In this document: piece by piece, positions 1 to 12,700 of the stretch
Position numbering within the stretch: position 1 is the stretch's first letter
Layout of the letters: each line of letters starts with the position of its first letter
Assembly: GCA_037893225.1 (NCBI GenBank)
Contig: JAZGUH010000001.1
Span: 496,001-560,000 of the forward strand
Source of the DNA: Hippasteria phrygiana
Taxonomy: Eukaryota > Echinodermata > Asteroidea > Valvatida > Goniasteridae
DNA length: 64,000 bases
Direction of reading: 5' to 3'
Position numbers and translations under genes: made by a program
The notes under the pieces: model-generated
Told to the model about the DNA's origin: nothing
Databases searched by the model: none
What the model saw: only the letters and a program-made list of their open reading frames with translations

Positions 1-411
1 AGGTCAACCCCGGCAGGCCGGTCGGACCGTTCATGGAGCTCATGGCCCCGCTAGAGCGACGCGAGGACCCTGGAGAGATTGGATCATAGGCAGAGCTTGT
101 TGCTCCTCCGAGCCGGTTGGAGTACTGAGAGCTTGCGCCGGAGGCCCGACGGGATGACAGATAGGTGCTAGCCTCGCTGGAACGGCGGCTGGAGAACTGA
201 CTGAGGGGGAACGGGGAAGCCTCTGAGGAACGTCGACTGCTGTAGTAGGAGCTGATGGAGCTTCCGTTACTGCCACGCCGCATGCTCAGGTTGTCCATGG
301 GACCCACAAATGACTGGCTGCTGTCACAGTGGCCCATCTCCTCTGCCTGCAACTTGACGATGATGCGGTCCTTGGGCTTAAACTCGCTGGACGTGTTGAC
401 CAAAGCTCCTC
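1..411 (-). CDS. Gli: Gli exon 12 (phosphorylation cluster; continues past the left edge)
   Basis: The exon starts after an ACCAG acceptor at 412-416 and completes the split Arg codon left by the previous exon. It encodes [18 protein letters not shown] followed by a Ser-rich stretch with four PKA-type RRxS sites: RRSSEAS twice, RRASGAS and RRSSGAM. The spaced Ser residues after each site suit CK1 priming. SSAYDPIS follows, as in vertebrate GLI2/3. In that family this region controls SCF-betaTrCP recruitment and proteasomal processing. The frame is open to position 1, so the exon is truncated by the window. Confidence 0.93.
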
Positions 412-3400
412 CTGGTAATACAAATATTGAGACACACGGTCATGCACCATACGTCAGTCATGCACTAGAAGGCTAATCTGCACTGCAGGCAAAGAATTTT
501 ACCAGTTGTAAATGCGTTTTGGCAACACAATCCATCGCAAAATGTTACATTAATCAACCCTTTCAGTACCATATCCATAACACAAAGTTGACATCCAGAA
601 CCCGCAAATATTGAGTATATATCCACACAGCCAGGGATATCCCGGTGTCATATGAATTTGCATTAAAAATGAATATAACTGGTTACGTATGCTGCAATGC
701 AACAACAATGGGATTTGTATCACACCTCATCCTAACTCTTACCCTAAGGGGTAATGTAGAATCAAGGTTTTACAGGGTTGAATGCCACGCACCACGAGAT
801 ACCCTTAAAAATCCCATGCTACTACGTGGGTTGAACCTTGAGTTACCTCTTTGATTCTGAATTTCCCCCAACCTTATTTTTTCACCTTAATTCTCAGCCT
901 TATTTTACATGTCTGAATTTTTACGTTTCAAGTACTATACATCCACATGCAGCCGTGAAATGGGCTCACACTAAAAAAAAAGAAGACACTTCCATTACAG
1001 CCAAAGAGGAATTAAATCTTGAAATCCTGCAGCGAGGAACGTCTGATAAGCTGTACATGTTTTACTCACGTCTTGTATTGATCTGTGGAAGCTGTGGCAA
1101 CCCTTGCGCCGACTTCACCTTCTGAGCGAGCCGATTGACCGCTGGCTGGTTGACCTTTAACCTCTGGCGGGACGGCTTACATACCAAGGGGCTGATGGGA
1201 CGCACTGTCTGCGATGGCATGGTGGTCAGGGCTGACCCCCTCGCACGCCCCCCGCCGCCGCCGCCGCCCCCACTCCGGCGCTGGTTTGTAGGACCCATGT
1301 TAGAGCTGATGTGGTCATCTTGAATCTTGTCGTCCTCGATGGCCGTAAGGTCAGTCAGGCTGCCGCCGGGGATGGTCATCTCTACGCCACTGTCGTTGTG
1401 CGGCGAGCAGCTGTACTCGTGCTGTAATGTCAGGCATTCGGCCACCGGGCTGTCCTGTTAGGTTGATGTTAGCAAAGCAGAAAATGCTCAGAGTACATAT
1501 GGACTACCTGTGTGACTTTGAGGGGTTGCTTTCCAATAAAGACTAACTTTAATCACCCAGGCCTTTTTGCCAAGAGTCTTCCCGACTCCTCCAAAATCCA
1601 CCGCAGTGCAGTAATGGAATGGCAACTACTTGTTTTTAGACTTACAAGGAACATCAAGGCCCATGTAAAGTAATAGTGGTTGTTAAGTCTATTGTTCTCA
1701 ATCCTGCAAAATCCTTGAAGAATCGGTAGGGTTAGGGATCAATGATGAGCATTACCCCTGTAACTTGAAAAAAAAAGGTAAGCATGGTAAGGTTTAACCC
1801 TCCTACTATTGTAACTATCACAACCTATCGATAAACCAACCCCTTCCTCTCACTTGATGGGTTTTGATAGATAGGGTAATTGGCTCCATTTTGGCACCGG
1901 GAGAGGGAGAGTTTTAATAACATGGGTATATTGCACACAGTTGTTGCTTAACCATTTCAGTTCCATAAATACTTTGGACACATTTGACCCTAGTTTTGAC
2001 AAACTTTGAGTACATATTGATGCATGGCCCATGTTATCTAGAGTGCAGTATGCACCGGTACAAGACATGGAAACCAATACTCTCAAAAACTTACATGAAC
2101 CACGTCAATGTGCAGGTCGGACGGCGGCACGCTCGGTGGCCGGTCGTTCCTTCGACCCGCACTGACCACGCTCCCGTCCACACTCTCGGTGCTCTCGGAT
2201 TTGACCGAGGCCGGCTGGTGGTCCCTGGTATTCCCTTCCCCGGCCCCTCCTGGCATCCGGTCATGCTTGTCTCCTCGCTGCTTCTTGGTGATGTGGGCAT
2301 CAGGACCATGCACCGTCTTGACATGCTTGCGCAAGGAGCTGGGGTCCGTGTAGCGCTTGGTGCAGCCTGGAATCTTGCAGATGTAAGGTTTCTGATGTAC
2401 AGTGAGAAAGACAGCAATTCAAACCTTACTAGGGCCAATTTAACCTCTTAAATATGAATGACATGGTTTGAAAAAGATCACCTGGCTGGTTGACATCTAT
2501 GGGAGTGTAATGAATAGATGAAGCTTTTTCAAACAAAGCTTTCATTCACACGAAGGAGGGGGGGGGGGGGGGGCCCTCCAAGTTCGATGAATAGGACCAC
2601 TCTATTCAGTGTGATGCCTATTGTTTGCGTTTACCCTTGGCTGGTCAGCCCATTCTTGCCATACCAACACCCTATCAATAACCCTGGCTAGAACACTGCT
2701 TGGTACCATCTCAAGTCTTAGACTATACCTGAAACACCCTAACAGCATGAACCAACAACTTACAGCATTGGAATGTGTTCTGTTTTGGTGCTTGGCTCGG
2801 TCCGAGGCATTGGAGAAGGCTTTGGTGCATCCCTGGAACTCACAGACGTAGGGTCGCTCTCCTGTGTGTGAGCGCAGGTGAGTCTTGAGGTTCTCCAGTC
2901 GTGAGTAGGCCTTATTGCAGCCCTCAAACTATAGGGGAACAAAAAGGGACCGTTACTCAACATTCATGAAATGCTTGATTCACTGTCCGTCTCACTGTAA
3001 AGTCTTTTAATCTCCTCCAAGCATAGCATGAGCAGTAAAAGCTATCTACATGTAGACATATGTGACCCGCAAAAAGGGGCATTATGTTGCAAAATTGGAA
3101 AATAGTGTTTTATATATAGCTGGAAAGGCCATTTTATAATCTTTCATATGGTATATGTCCGAGGTCTGTAGCATTTTGCATTCGCGACATATTTGGAAAT
3201 TTGCATGTCTGTTTTCAGGAATTTCTTTAAAAGACTTGAGTAGAAACAAGCCATTTAAAAAAAAAAAAGCAAAGCAATATATTGAAGCACTCGACACAAT
3301 CAAAGATTTTGGTTATGAACTAGGATAATATAGGTATTACAGATCACTTGTTTGAAGTATTGGCATACCAGCACCCTATTAATAATAGCTGGTCAGAAGG

Positions 3401-6400
3401 GGTTAATTATGGAGCAATAAGCCAGTTCAGTATCTCAAAGGTCAAAGGTTATTCGGGATAAAATTACTGACGTAATGTCACGCCATGTTACACAAACACC
3501 CATTCTGATTGAATTTAACACTTTTGTGTTCACGCGGGTCATTCGGGATAAAATGTCATTGTGCACATGCACAGTCGAAATACCAAATTGGCTTATTATT
3601 CCATGTGAGAATAATGTACCCCCAACAAATAACAAGTTCTGGAATGCACACAAATTACATGTGCAGTTCTATGCAGGAGCTTTAGGATAATATGGACCAT
3701 TAAAATTTGGCCTAAAAACCTCTCTAAAAAGATATTTCTCCATGAATCTCTTGAATTTTCAATGAAAATATTCAACACTTTCTCATCGATTCCAAAGTTT
3801 GTTTCCAAAGATCAGGTCCGCAAAATGTGTTACCTTCCATAAAATAATCACACCCAAGAGTTTTTGTATTTAACACAATACCACAAAATATTGGATCACT
3901 ATGCAATTTACATGAGGCATGAAAGCGCCATGGACAATTCCGAGCAAACGAGAGGCCTTGAATGTACAGCAGTTAACATTCTGAGGAATGGTCTGGGGAT
4001 GACAGGGGAATAACAACTCACCGTGCACTGGTGTGGTTTCTCCCCAGTGTGACGTCTCATGTGAACCACCAGCATGTACTGGGCCTTGAACGGCTTCTCC
4101 TCTCGGATACAGCCCCGCCACCGACAGACAAACTCCTTCCTCTCATTGTGGATGTGGTCATTCAGGATGTGCTGTGTACGAGAAAAACAAACGCGACTCC
4201 ATTAATCTTGAATAATTGACCTGACATGGTAGAATTGTGTGAAGGCACTTTGTAGAATCGCATTAGTTACAATTCGTCTTGAAACATGCAACATCTTAGA
4301 ACAAAAGTAACAGTTGACCGGTAAAGATTGGGTTGACATTTCTTTCCTCATTTATTATTGTCTTTTCATAAAAAGAGCAAAACCTCCATTAAACGGTAGC
4401 AAAAAAAATTCAACAAATGTTTAAACTCTCCCACAAGGCTCTCGACTACTAGGAAAAAGTGAAACTGTCTCAGAGTATTGTGGGTGTATCCATTACCTGC
4501 ACTAACTGATCCAACGTGTCGTATCTAGCTTCACACTCGTTCCACTCGCAATCCGTCACGATTGGTATATCCTCCTCAATCATGCCCTTGGTCCCGTCCT
4601 CAACCCCCACTAACCCTGCCCCCGTGCCGTGACTGTCCCCGCCCACCCTGTAGCCATCCGGTGATGTCTTCTTGATGTCTACGTGGCAGGTGGAAGAGAC
4701 GATGTTTGGGGAGGCGTCGTGTGTCCTGTTCCGGTCAGCTGGGTCTAAACTGCTAGTCACCAGGTTGTTGTTTGGTTCAAGGAGCTTCGGAGGACTGTGA
4801 CCCTCCTGAGGGACAACCAGAAAGAAAAAAATCATCAGAATGGTTTAGCTCAACCAGCTCAGAGCACGTATTCTCTAAATCACTGGTCTTAAGTGGCTGA
4901 GCGTTCCTTTTGTGGGTGGACCAAGTCACTGAGATACCATGTTTACCAATCACAATGAATAGAGTAGATACGTTTTGTGGGGATTTTAACCCTTTGAAGT
5001 CGGATGACGGCAATAGCCGCAAAAACAAATAGAAAACCAGGCCGGATGACGTCTATACATTCCATTTTCTGCAGTTTTAATCCATTGTTGGATTATTGTG
5101 TATGTTACGCTTAGCTGCACAAGCACATTGTGTCCATTTCGCTTGGCTGCAAAAGCCGGCCCGACACCCAGGCGCCTCACTGTAAATAACCGTACTCAAG
5201 GGGTTAAAAGGGGAGGGAGCAAAAATTGAGCTAACATGAATTTGTGGTTTTATTCCTTGTCCGACAGGTTGGAAGGATATTTTATTCATTTCCTGGGAAG
5301 TCGAAATGTTTTAGAAGCGGAAGGAAAACCTCGGAATAATATTCATGGAAAAACCCATAGAATCAGGTAGGGACTGAAAACCCAATCCACATGTTGGCCC
5401 TTAGCAGGATTCAAACTCGGGTCATTGAGGTGGAAGGAAAGGAAAGGAGCCTTACGCTGTCGCCAACCAGACTTCCCTAATGCAATTCATTAGGAACCAA
5501 ATGGTTAATACGATATAATCTATTAAAACAAGGAACTAGACCACAGAGATGAAACTGGCATATGAAGAAAAAAATCGGAAAATTGGTCGGACAAAAATAC
5601 GTGTCCTAGATCTGGGCCGCAATGCAGTTACACATGTACATATACAATACACTTCATGCCCAATTTCCGGACACTTCCTCCTCACCCCTCCTGTAAATTT
5701 TTTGATGAGAAAAATGTTCAGTGTTTTAACAAAATTAAAAAGCCTGAATTACGGTTAGAGTCACGGACTAAAAAAAAAAGTTCACTTCTTACTTGAGAAA
5801 GTCGAGGAAAAAGTCCGACAGAAAAGGGCACCATTCGTGACACCATTCAAGCATGTCCGTGATTTAACTAAACTCCACTTACGTACATGGAAAAATTCTC
5901 GTCTTTTTCTCAAGTTGTTGGCAACTGTCAGTGAAATGTATCACTTATGCTCTCTTCGCCATCCTCAAGGTAATCATTGTGATTTTTAAAGCATTGCATT
6001 TTATACAACTAAATCTGAAACCTCCAAAAATCGCACAACATGTTGGATTTTATCCATCGGATCGTTCATGTCCCTGCCCGTACCCGGCCGGCTGGCAATA
6101 TGCAACGGTACCACCGTACGACCTACACCGCGCTGCCCGCTGTGCTAGCGGGCGGCGCGGTGTAGGTTGTACGGTGGCACTGGTACCGTCGCATCTGCCA
6201 GGTGCACGCGCACGCGGTGCGCACGCGGTACGCACGCACCACACACTGACGCATGCGCGGTAATTTTTGTATGTGACAGGTCAATGTTTAACCTTTTATC
6301 CAGCCGGAAAAGGCTCCGATCAGTGTGGACCTCGGTGTTTCTACCGTTTTCATCGACTTTTTTATTAAGTTTTCTTCTTAAATATAATTCAAATAAAATC

Positions 6401-6731
6401 GCACATTGTGGAGTAATCGTTAAAACATCACATTTTGTGGGACAAATTGTCACAATTTTGTCACAATTTGGATCTGTTTTTGTTTTGTTTATCAACATTT
6501 ATTTCCAATTCCGATAAACAATAGAAACATTTAGTAAACAGGAATGGAAAGTGGGAATTGGAGGCACAAACCAAACCAAACCAAAAGGCAAAGCTTGTGT
6601 TAGGGAGTGCCAGTAACGAAATACAAACTTAAGTAACAAAATACACAGGGTACAAAAGACAAGACAAAAAAGTAGACACCAACGTTGTCATTCCAGGGTA
6701 TCTGCAATATCAGCATGACAATTTATCACAT

Positions 6732-6765
<34 letters not shown>

Positions 6766-9700
6766 GCATTTATATAGCGCATTTTTCCAACGGTTACAAT
6801 GCGCTGCGAAAACTAATCCAGAGAAGTCAGAACAAAGCAAAAACAAATACATTATGAATGACATTTGAGAGCAGGTAAACCTAGGATGAAAATAGATATG
6901 TTTTGAGTTTGCGTTTGAACTGGCAGACAGAGTTGCAATTACGGATGTTGAGAGGGAGTGAGTTCCAGCATCTGGGTCCATTACCTCTACATTTTATTTG
7001 TTTTCATGCAACTTACATGAGACGAGTCTGTGTAGTTCCTATCTACCATCGCCCTGCTGACGTATTTGGCCTGTAAATCGACAGCCATCTGTGGCACACT
7101 GGTCTCCTCAGTGGCTGGGTGGGCGCGGGCAAGCAGCGTGGCCATGGCTGGATGATGTTGCATAGCGGCAGACGGTGGAGGAGGAATTGCTGATGGCATA
7201 AATGGGTTCCCCATGCCAGATCTGTGTACCAAAGAGACCAACAGTTACTGGATTTTGTTATTAACCAGCATACTTATCTACGCTTGGACGTTTATGGAAC
7301 TAAGTTGCAACAATTAACCATTAGTCGATCAATGGTGCTTTCCTGAACTTGCTCTCAGCTCTCAATCTCATGGACTCAATTTCAGTCTAGTAATTTTTCT
7401 TCAAACCAATTTTGATTCTCAATCTGAAATCTCACACTCTGACTTGTGGCATGGTAACTAACAATTGAACTGATTAAATATGAACCAAAATGAGACTTCA
7501 GTCAATTCAGTTATTTTCACAGAATCTCAGAACCTGATTAATAAAATTTGACAGGCACTGGGACTTGTAGAATTATTTTTGCCTGGTGTATTTCCTGTGC
7601 TACGAGTCTGATGGTCCAATTAATTTTGGCATTATTCACACATGCAAAAACATGAAAGGAAGACTTCTGAAGCAACAATTTATAATACATAAATGTTGAG
7701 TGCAACCAAGAAGAGATACAGGCTTGGTTAAGGATACAAGTTCGTTCTACAAACTTCAACAAGTTGAAAGTAAGGTTTCCACTGCAAAGATGGAAAAGTA
7801 CACCAGACATCTTGACATTGAAGTACAACACCAGCTTGTGCACACCATGTTTGAGTTGTGTTTATTAACGGCTAAAGCGTGAATGAGGCCGATTGTATAA
7901 ACCTTGACTAATGCACTCATAATTTTACACATTTAACATCTTGAATACAGACGACGGCCATAGCTGCCGTTTAAAAAAAAAACGACCACCTGGTTGATTG
8001 TCGTCTATACGCGCATTCTTGCATGTACTTAATCCATTGTTTTGCCTATTGTTTATATTACGCTTTGGCTGCACAAGGCATATTAGCACACCATTAATAA
8101 ATGCCAGCCAGAAGGGATTAAGTAAACTACAATGACAATTATTCATTCAACACCTGCCTTTGTCTCATAAGCTGATGTTGGAGTTGCTGCAGGTGTGCTA
8201 TTGGAGTTACAGAGGGGTGCCAGTTCAAGGGGCTGACAGCTCCTGCAGACAGATGACCATAGGACCCACTGGCGCTGGAAGAGCTTCGTGAACTGTTGAT
8301 GTATGCCACCAGGGAGTTGGGTGATGTCCGGATCATGGCGTTGATGTCCAGGCACTCGCCCGAGAGCGGCGATATGGAAAGTGCCCTCTTGCGGTTGCGG
8401 CGGTCGCCAGGGCGAGGGGTGGAGAACCGGGACCCTTGTGCAAAAGGGGGGGGGGGGGGGGGGGGAGAGAGAGTTGAGGTGATTTAATGTCGCTGAATGT
8501 ATTAAAATCAATAACGGACGATATTAGGAAATATATTAATGACTTTTTACAGTTTTGGTAATACAAGCCGAGTAAAAACCCCTGAATCCATGTATTTTCC
8601 CACATTCATTTAAGAAATCCTGCGGATATCAAGTTTTTCCCAAAAAAAATTTGGATTTTGTACTGAAGGAAAACTTATAAGCCATGATTTCAAGCCGATA
8701 TGCTTAAAATGACTCTCGCAAAATGTAATTTACAGGAAAACATATATTATCACTAGAGATAACTACAGAGTATATTTTATACACTTAGATTTCATTTGCT
8801 TCAGTTGTTCAACATGGGAAGACTTAAATTTGGGTTGACATAAGATCGGAGACCTCATACCATTATAACCACTTTATGGATGCTGTTGTTACATCTAAAC
8901 AGCTGATGTCAGTGGTGCAAGGCAGTTTGGGAACAAAACGGGGAGGTGAAACTCACAGGGTGTTGCTTGTATTTAAAGATGTTGTTGATTGCTGAGATAA
9001 AAATAGTTCTCAAAAGTCACTTCTTTGGTATTTCATGGCAGAAATAATTTGCCGTTTGATTTTGCAATACGCAATCTACATAAAAATGAAAAAATGAAGC
9101 AGACTTCTGTCCACTGAACTTCCTCTTTAATGCATATTACAGGTGTTATGGACCAACACTAAAATCAACTCCATTTAAAAAAAAATGCTTAGTAAATTGA
9201 CCAAGATGAAGAACACCAAACAGCTTTGTAATGAGCAACAAAATAGTAGTTCCCAAAAGGGGACTGGACTGGCTTCAACAATTTGTTGGGCTAACTGATA
9301 CACATTGTATTATTTAATCATTACTGTTTAAACCTGGAACTGTAATTACACTTTGCAATGTGGGTAAATAAATTCATTTATTTAGTCTCGAAGTCAAAGG
9401 TGCATTGGAAATCTATCCCTACTTAAAAGTGGACTTCGGCTACTGCGTTTTATACTTCAGCACTCACAGAAATGAGCTCTCCAGTCAAACAAATATTCAG
9501 TAGAGCCAGCAACTTGTTTATAAAGACTGTAGATGTTCCTCCTGTTAGGGTGTTCGAGTGTGAAACTCGGCTTTCCGCCTGTTCCAACAAATATACTCTG
9601 GCTGTAAGTAGATGTAGAACAAAATTCTATGCCAATAGCTTTTTTCCGTCGTTCTGTATCTCTATGGAATTCTTTGCCTGGTGCATGTTTCCCTTCATCT

Positions 9701-12700
9701 TACAATCTTTCCTGCTTCAAGAGGAATCTTAATTCCTACCTCTTGTATCTTTGATTCCTTTACCTTTTGTAGCTCAGTACCTCAAGTGGCTTTAAGCCTT
9801 GTTTGGGGGAAAACTTGCACAGGAAAAAAAGATGTGCAATATACCTTCGATGGATCCCACATCCAGTGCAGGGTGTTCAATACTTCCGGCCGTGCTAGGT
9901 GGAGCACTAAGGAATTCGGGTGCAATAAGACTGTGCTGACTGAGATGGGTGTGATATGGAGACATGACACTGGGATGACCTGACGGTAATGCTCCCTCCC
10001 CTAAACAAAAACAAAAAAACACATATACTTACCAAATCAATAATTTATTCATTTTATAAATTTTCCGAATGAACAAATAAAAATCACATGAGTGGGATCT
10101 GAACCAGTAAACTCCAGCTATCTTGCCCTATGTTGGAATTCTTCCCATTTGTTAGTATTTTTGTTCAGGGGGGCACTAGTCAGGAGTAATAAAATAATGA
10201 CATAATGCTGTTAGGCCAGGGATCACGACAATGGTAATCATTTCCAATGCTGGTTATCGAGATCATACCACTCCTTTTTTTGCCAATCTTAAACTATTAC
10301 AGTTTAATGATCTTTACTATCTAAACCTGGGTAAATTCATGTACAGATACATAAATAATTTGCTACCCTCATGTTTTAGTCCATGTTTTACCTTAACTTC
10401 AAATGTTCATTCTCATAATACTAGAAGCAGCACGAAGAAAAACCTTTATGTTAATTTCAACAGAACGTCAATGTTAAAAATTGTCTTGTTCAGCGTGATA
10501 CTAGTTTTTGGAATAGACTAACCAACCCTCTTAAAACACCATTAACTCTATCTACATTTACCCAAAAATTTAGAACACAACTTCTCAATTCTTATTAATA
10601 ATCTAATGTGGTGCATTATCATACAGCAATAGCTCATTCATACTTCTGCTTGTCTGTCATTGTCCTTTGTTTGTAGCTGTAATTTGTCTGCCTGTACTGT
10701 CTGTCAAACGGGTCAGGGGTACAAAAGCATTTGCTTCACCCTATGCCTAATGTCGTTATGTGTATTATATATATAACTGTAATTCATTATGTTAATATTG
10801 TAATAAAGTATTATTTCTTCTCTTAAAATATTTTCTGCTATAGAGATGTTAACATGATGTATATATATATCATAATGACGTTGAAATAAATGTCCTATGA
10901 ATGAACATTCATAAATGCCTCAGCGAGTTTCACTATCCCTATTGGTCAAGAGCCTGTCACGTGGGTGTGTTTAAACGGTTGTTTAAACACGGCTGGAAGT
11001 TGTTTAAACACGGCGCGGTTTCAAACATTTTTTCCCGGTGTCACACGAAATGTAGAGTCCTACAAAATATGGTCCATTTTATTGGTTGAATACTCGAGCG
11101 ACCAGTCACTCTCCTAATAACGCAAGCGCAATACTACCGATACGTCCGTATTTAGAGTATATAATTTCACACTACACCGGCACTGCTGCATTCTGCACCA
11201 CACCTGGCGAGCGCGTCGCGCGCGCGTTAATTTCCATATAAGGAAATGTTTGCCACTACTCGCGCGTGGCACGAACCATTAAATAGTTGAAGGGGTGTTT
11301 TACAAACTAAGGTAAAACAAAATTAAACAAAATCATTGAAAATTTATAATTTTAGGTGGTTTTTGCTAAATTATACAAAAAGGCATTTTATGAATGGGAA
11401 TAAATATGTGCTGGGCCGGTTTTAAACCTACGTTTAAAACCGCCTCGGGACCTGGGCGCTTGATATGTGCTGGGCCGGTTTTAAACGTACGTTTAAAACC
11501 GCCTTGGGGCCTGGGTGCTTGATAATGACCCCCGCCTTCGGCTCGGGTCATTATCAAGCGCCCAGGCCCCAAGGCGGTTAGTTTTAAACGTACGTTTAGA
11601 ACCGGCCCAGCACATATTTATTCCCTTAATAATATGGAGCTCAGGGGGGGTTCACATCCCATTTATGTCAATTTACTTAATTTATTACCCAGTCTGTTTC
11701 CCTTGTAGTTTGTATGATGATATGAGTTATTTTTTATACAGGTTTGCCCAAGATTTTCCTCACAGAGGAACCAAGGGTTATATACACAAATCAGGGCCGT
11801 TCTGCTTGAAACCTTGTTGCATTTTCCCAACTAATATTTTTATGAGATTAATGTAGGGAATTGTAATTACCATCAACTCAAAATCTGACGATATAATTTC
11901 ATTTTTATATTTTGTCCTAAATTCCTTTTGTATTTGTAATAAAAATCTTTGCCATTGAAGGATATCAAACAAACGGCACAAATCAAATATGCCTTCCATC
12001 TCAAAATGTAAATTGACAGATAAAGAAACAACACAATTCCCTGTTAAAATCGATCTTGGAAAAACAATTTAAACATTCTAAACTGCATTTTTAGACTCAT
12101 TTTAAATACTTTCCTCGTGTGATTTTGCAAATAATTTTTATTTTTAAGTGAAACCTTCCTCAATTCAGCATTTGAGATGTGATGGGAGTGTGCAGTAAAC
12201 AAACAATTAATCTGACATGATATTAACCTCTTGCGTATGGATGACGCCATTTGCCACTATTTGTGCAGTTTCAATCCATTGTTAGATTATTGTGTATGTT
12301 ACGCTTGACTGCACAAGCACATTGTGTCCGTTTCGCTTGGCTGTAAAAGCCGGCGCGACACCCCGGCGCCTCCTGTAAATAACCGTACTCAAGGTGTTAA
12401 AGGAACCAGGCTGTTCCTAGCAAAGCTAAATTTTCATGATTTTATTTTTATTTGGATTGATGCGCGTGCTTATTAAACGTAGATTACTGTCGGAAATAAT
12501 CAAACCTCTCCCTCCATTTTTGTCCTTTATTCTATGCTAGTGCGCTTCCAGACTTTTCAGTCGCTCTTTTTGTTTTATTTAACCCTTTAACCATCATTTC
12601 TTTTGAAGATCGCTTACGTTTTACTACTTTTAATATTTTTCAGGTTTTATGGCTTATTCTTTTGCGATAACCTAATGAAAGTATGCATTTTTGGAAAGCT

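Larger units (their letters stand above)
4806..7016. other. Gli intron between exons 6 and 7
   Basis: 2.2 kb. It contains a TTAA MITE (4986-5207), a GC-rich hairpin (6089-6201), a TAA microsatellite (6732-6763) and otherwise AT-rich sequence. GGATTCAAACTCGGGTC near 5408 resembles the T-arm of a tRNA pseudogene. Confidence 0.6.

Noticed and set aside
40..276. 78-codon minus-strand frame over Gli exon 12
   Set aside because: It is in another frame; the frame with [13 protein letters not shown] matches Gli and has correct splice phase.
1984..2451. 155-codon plus-strand open frame
   Set aside because: Antisense shadow of zinc finger 5 coding sequence.
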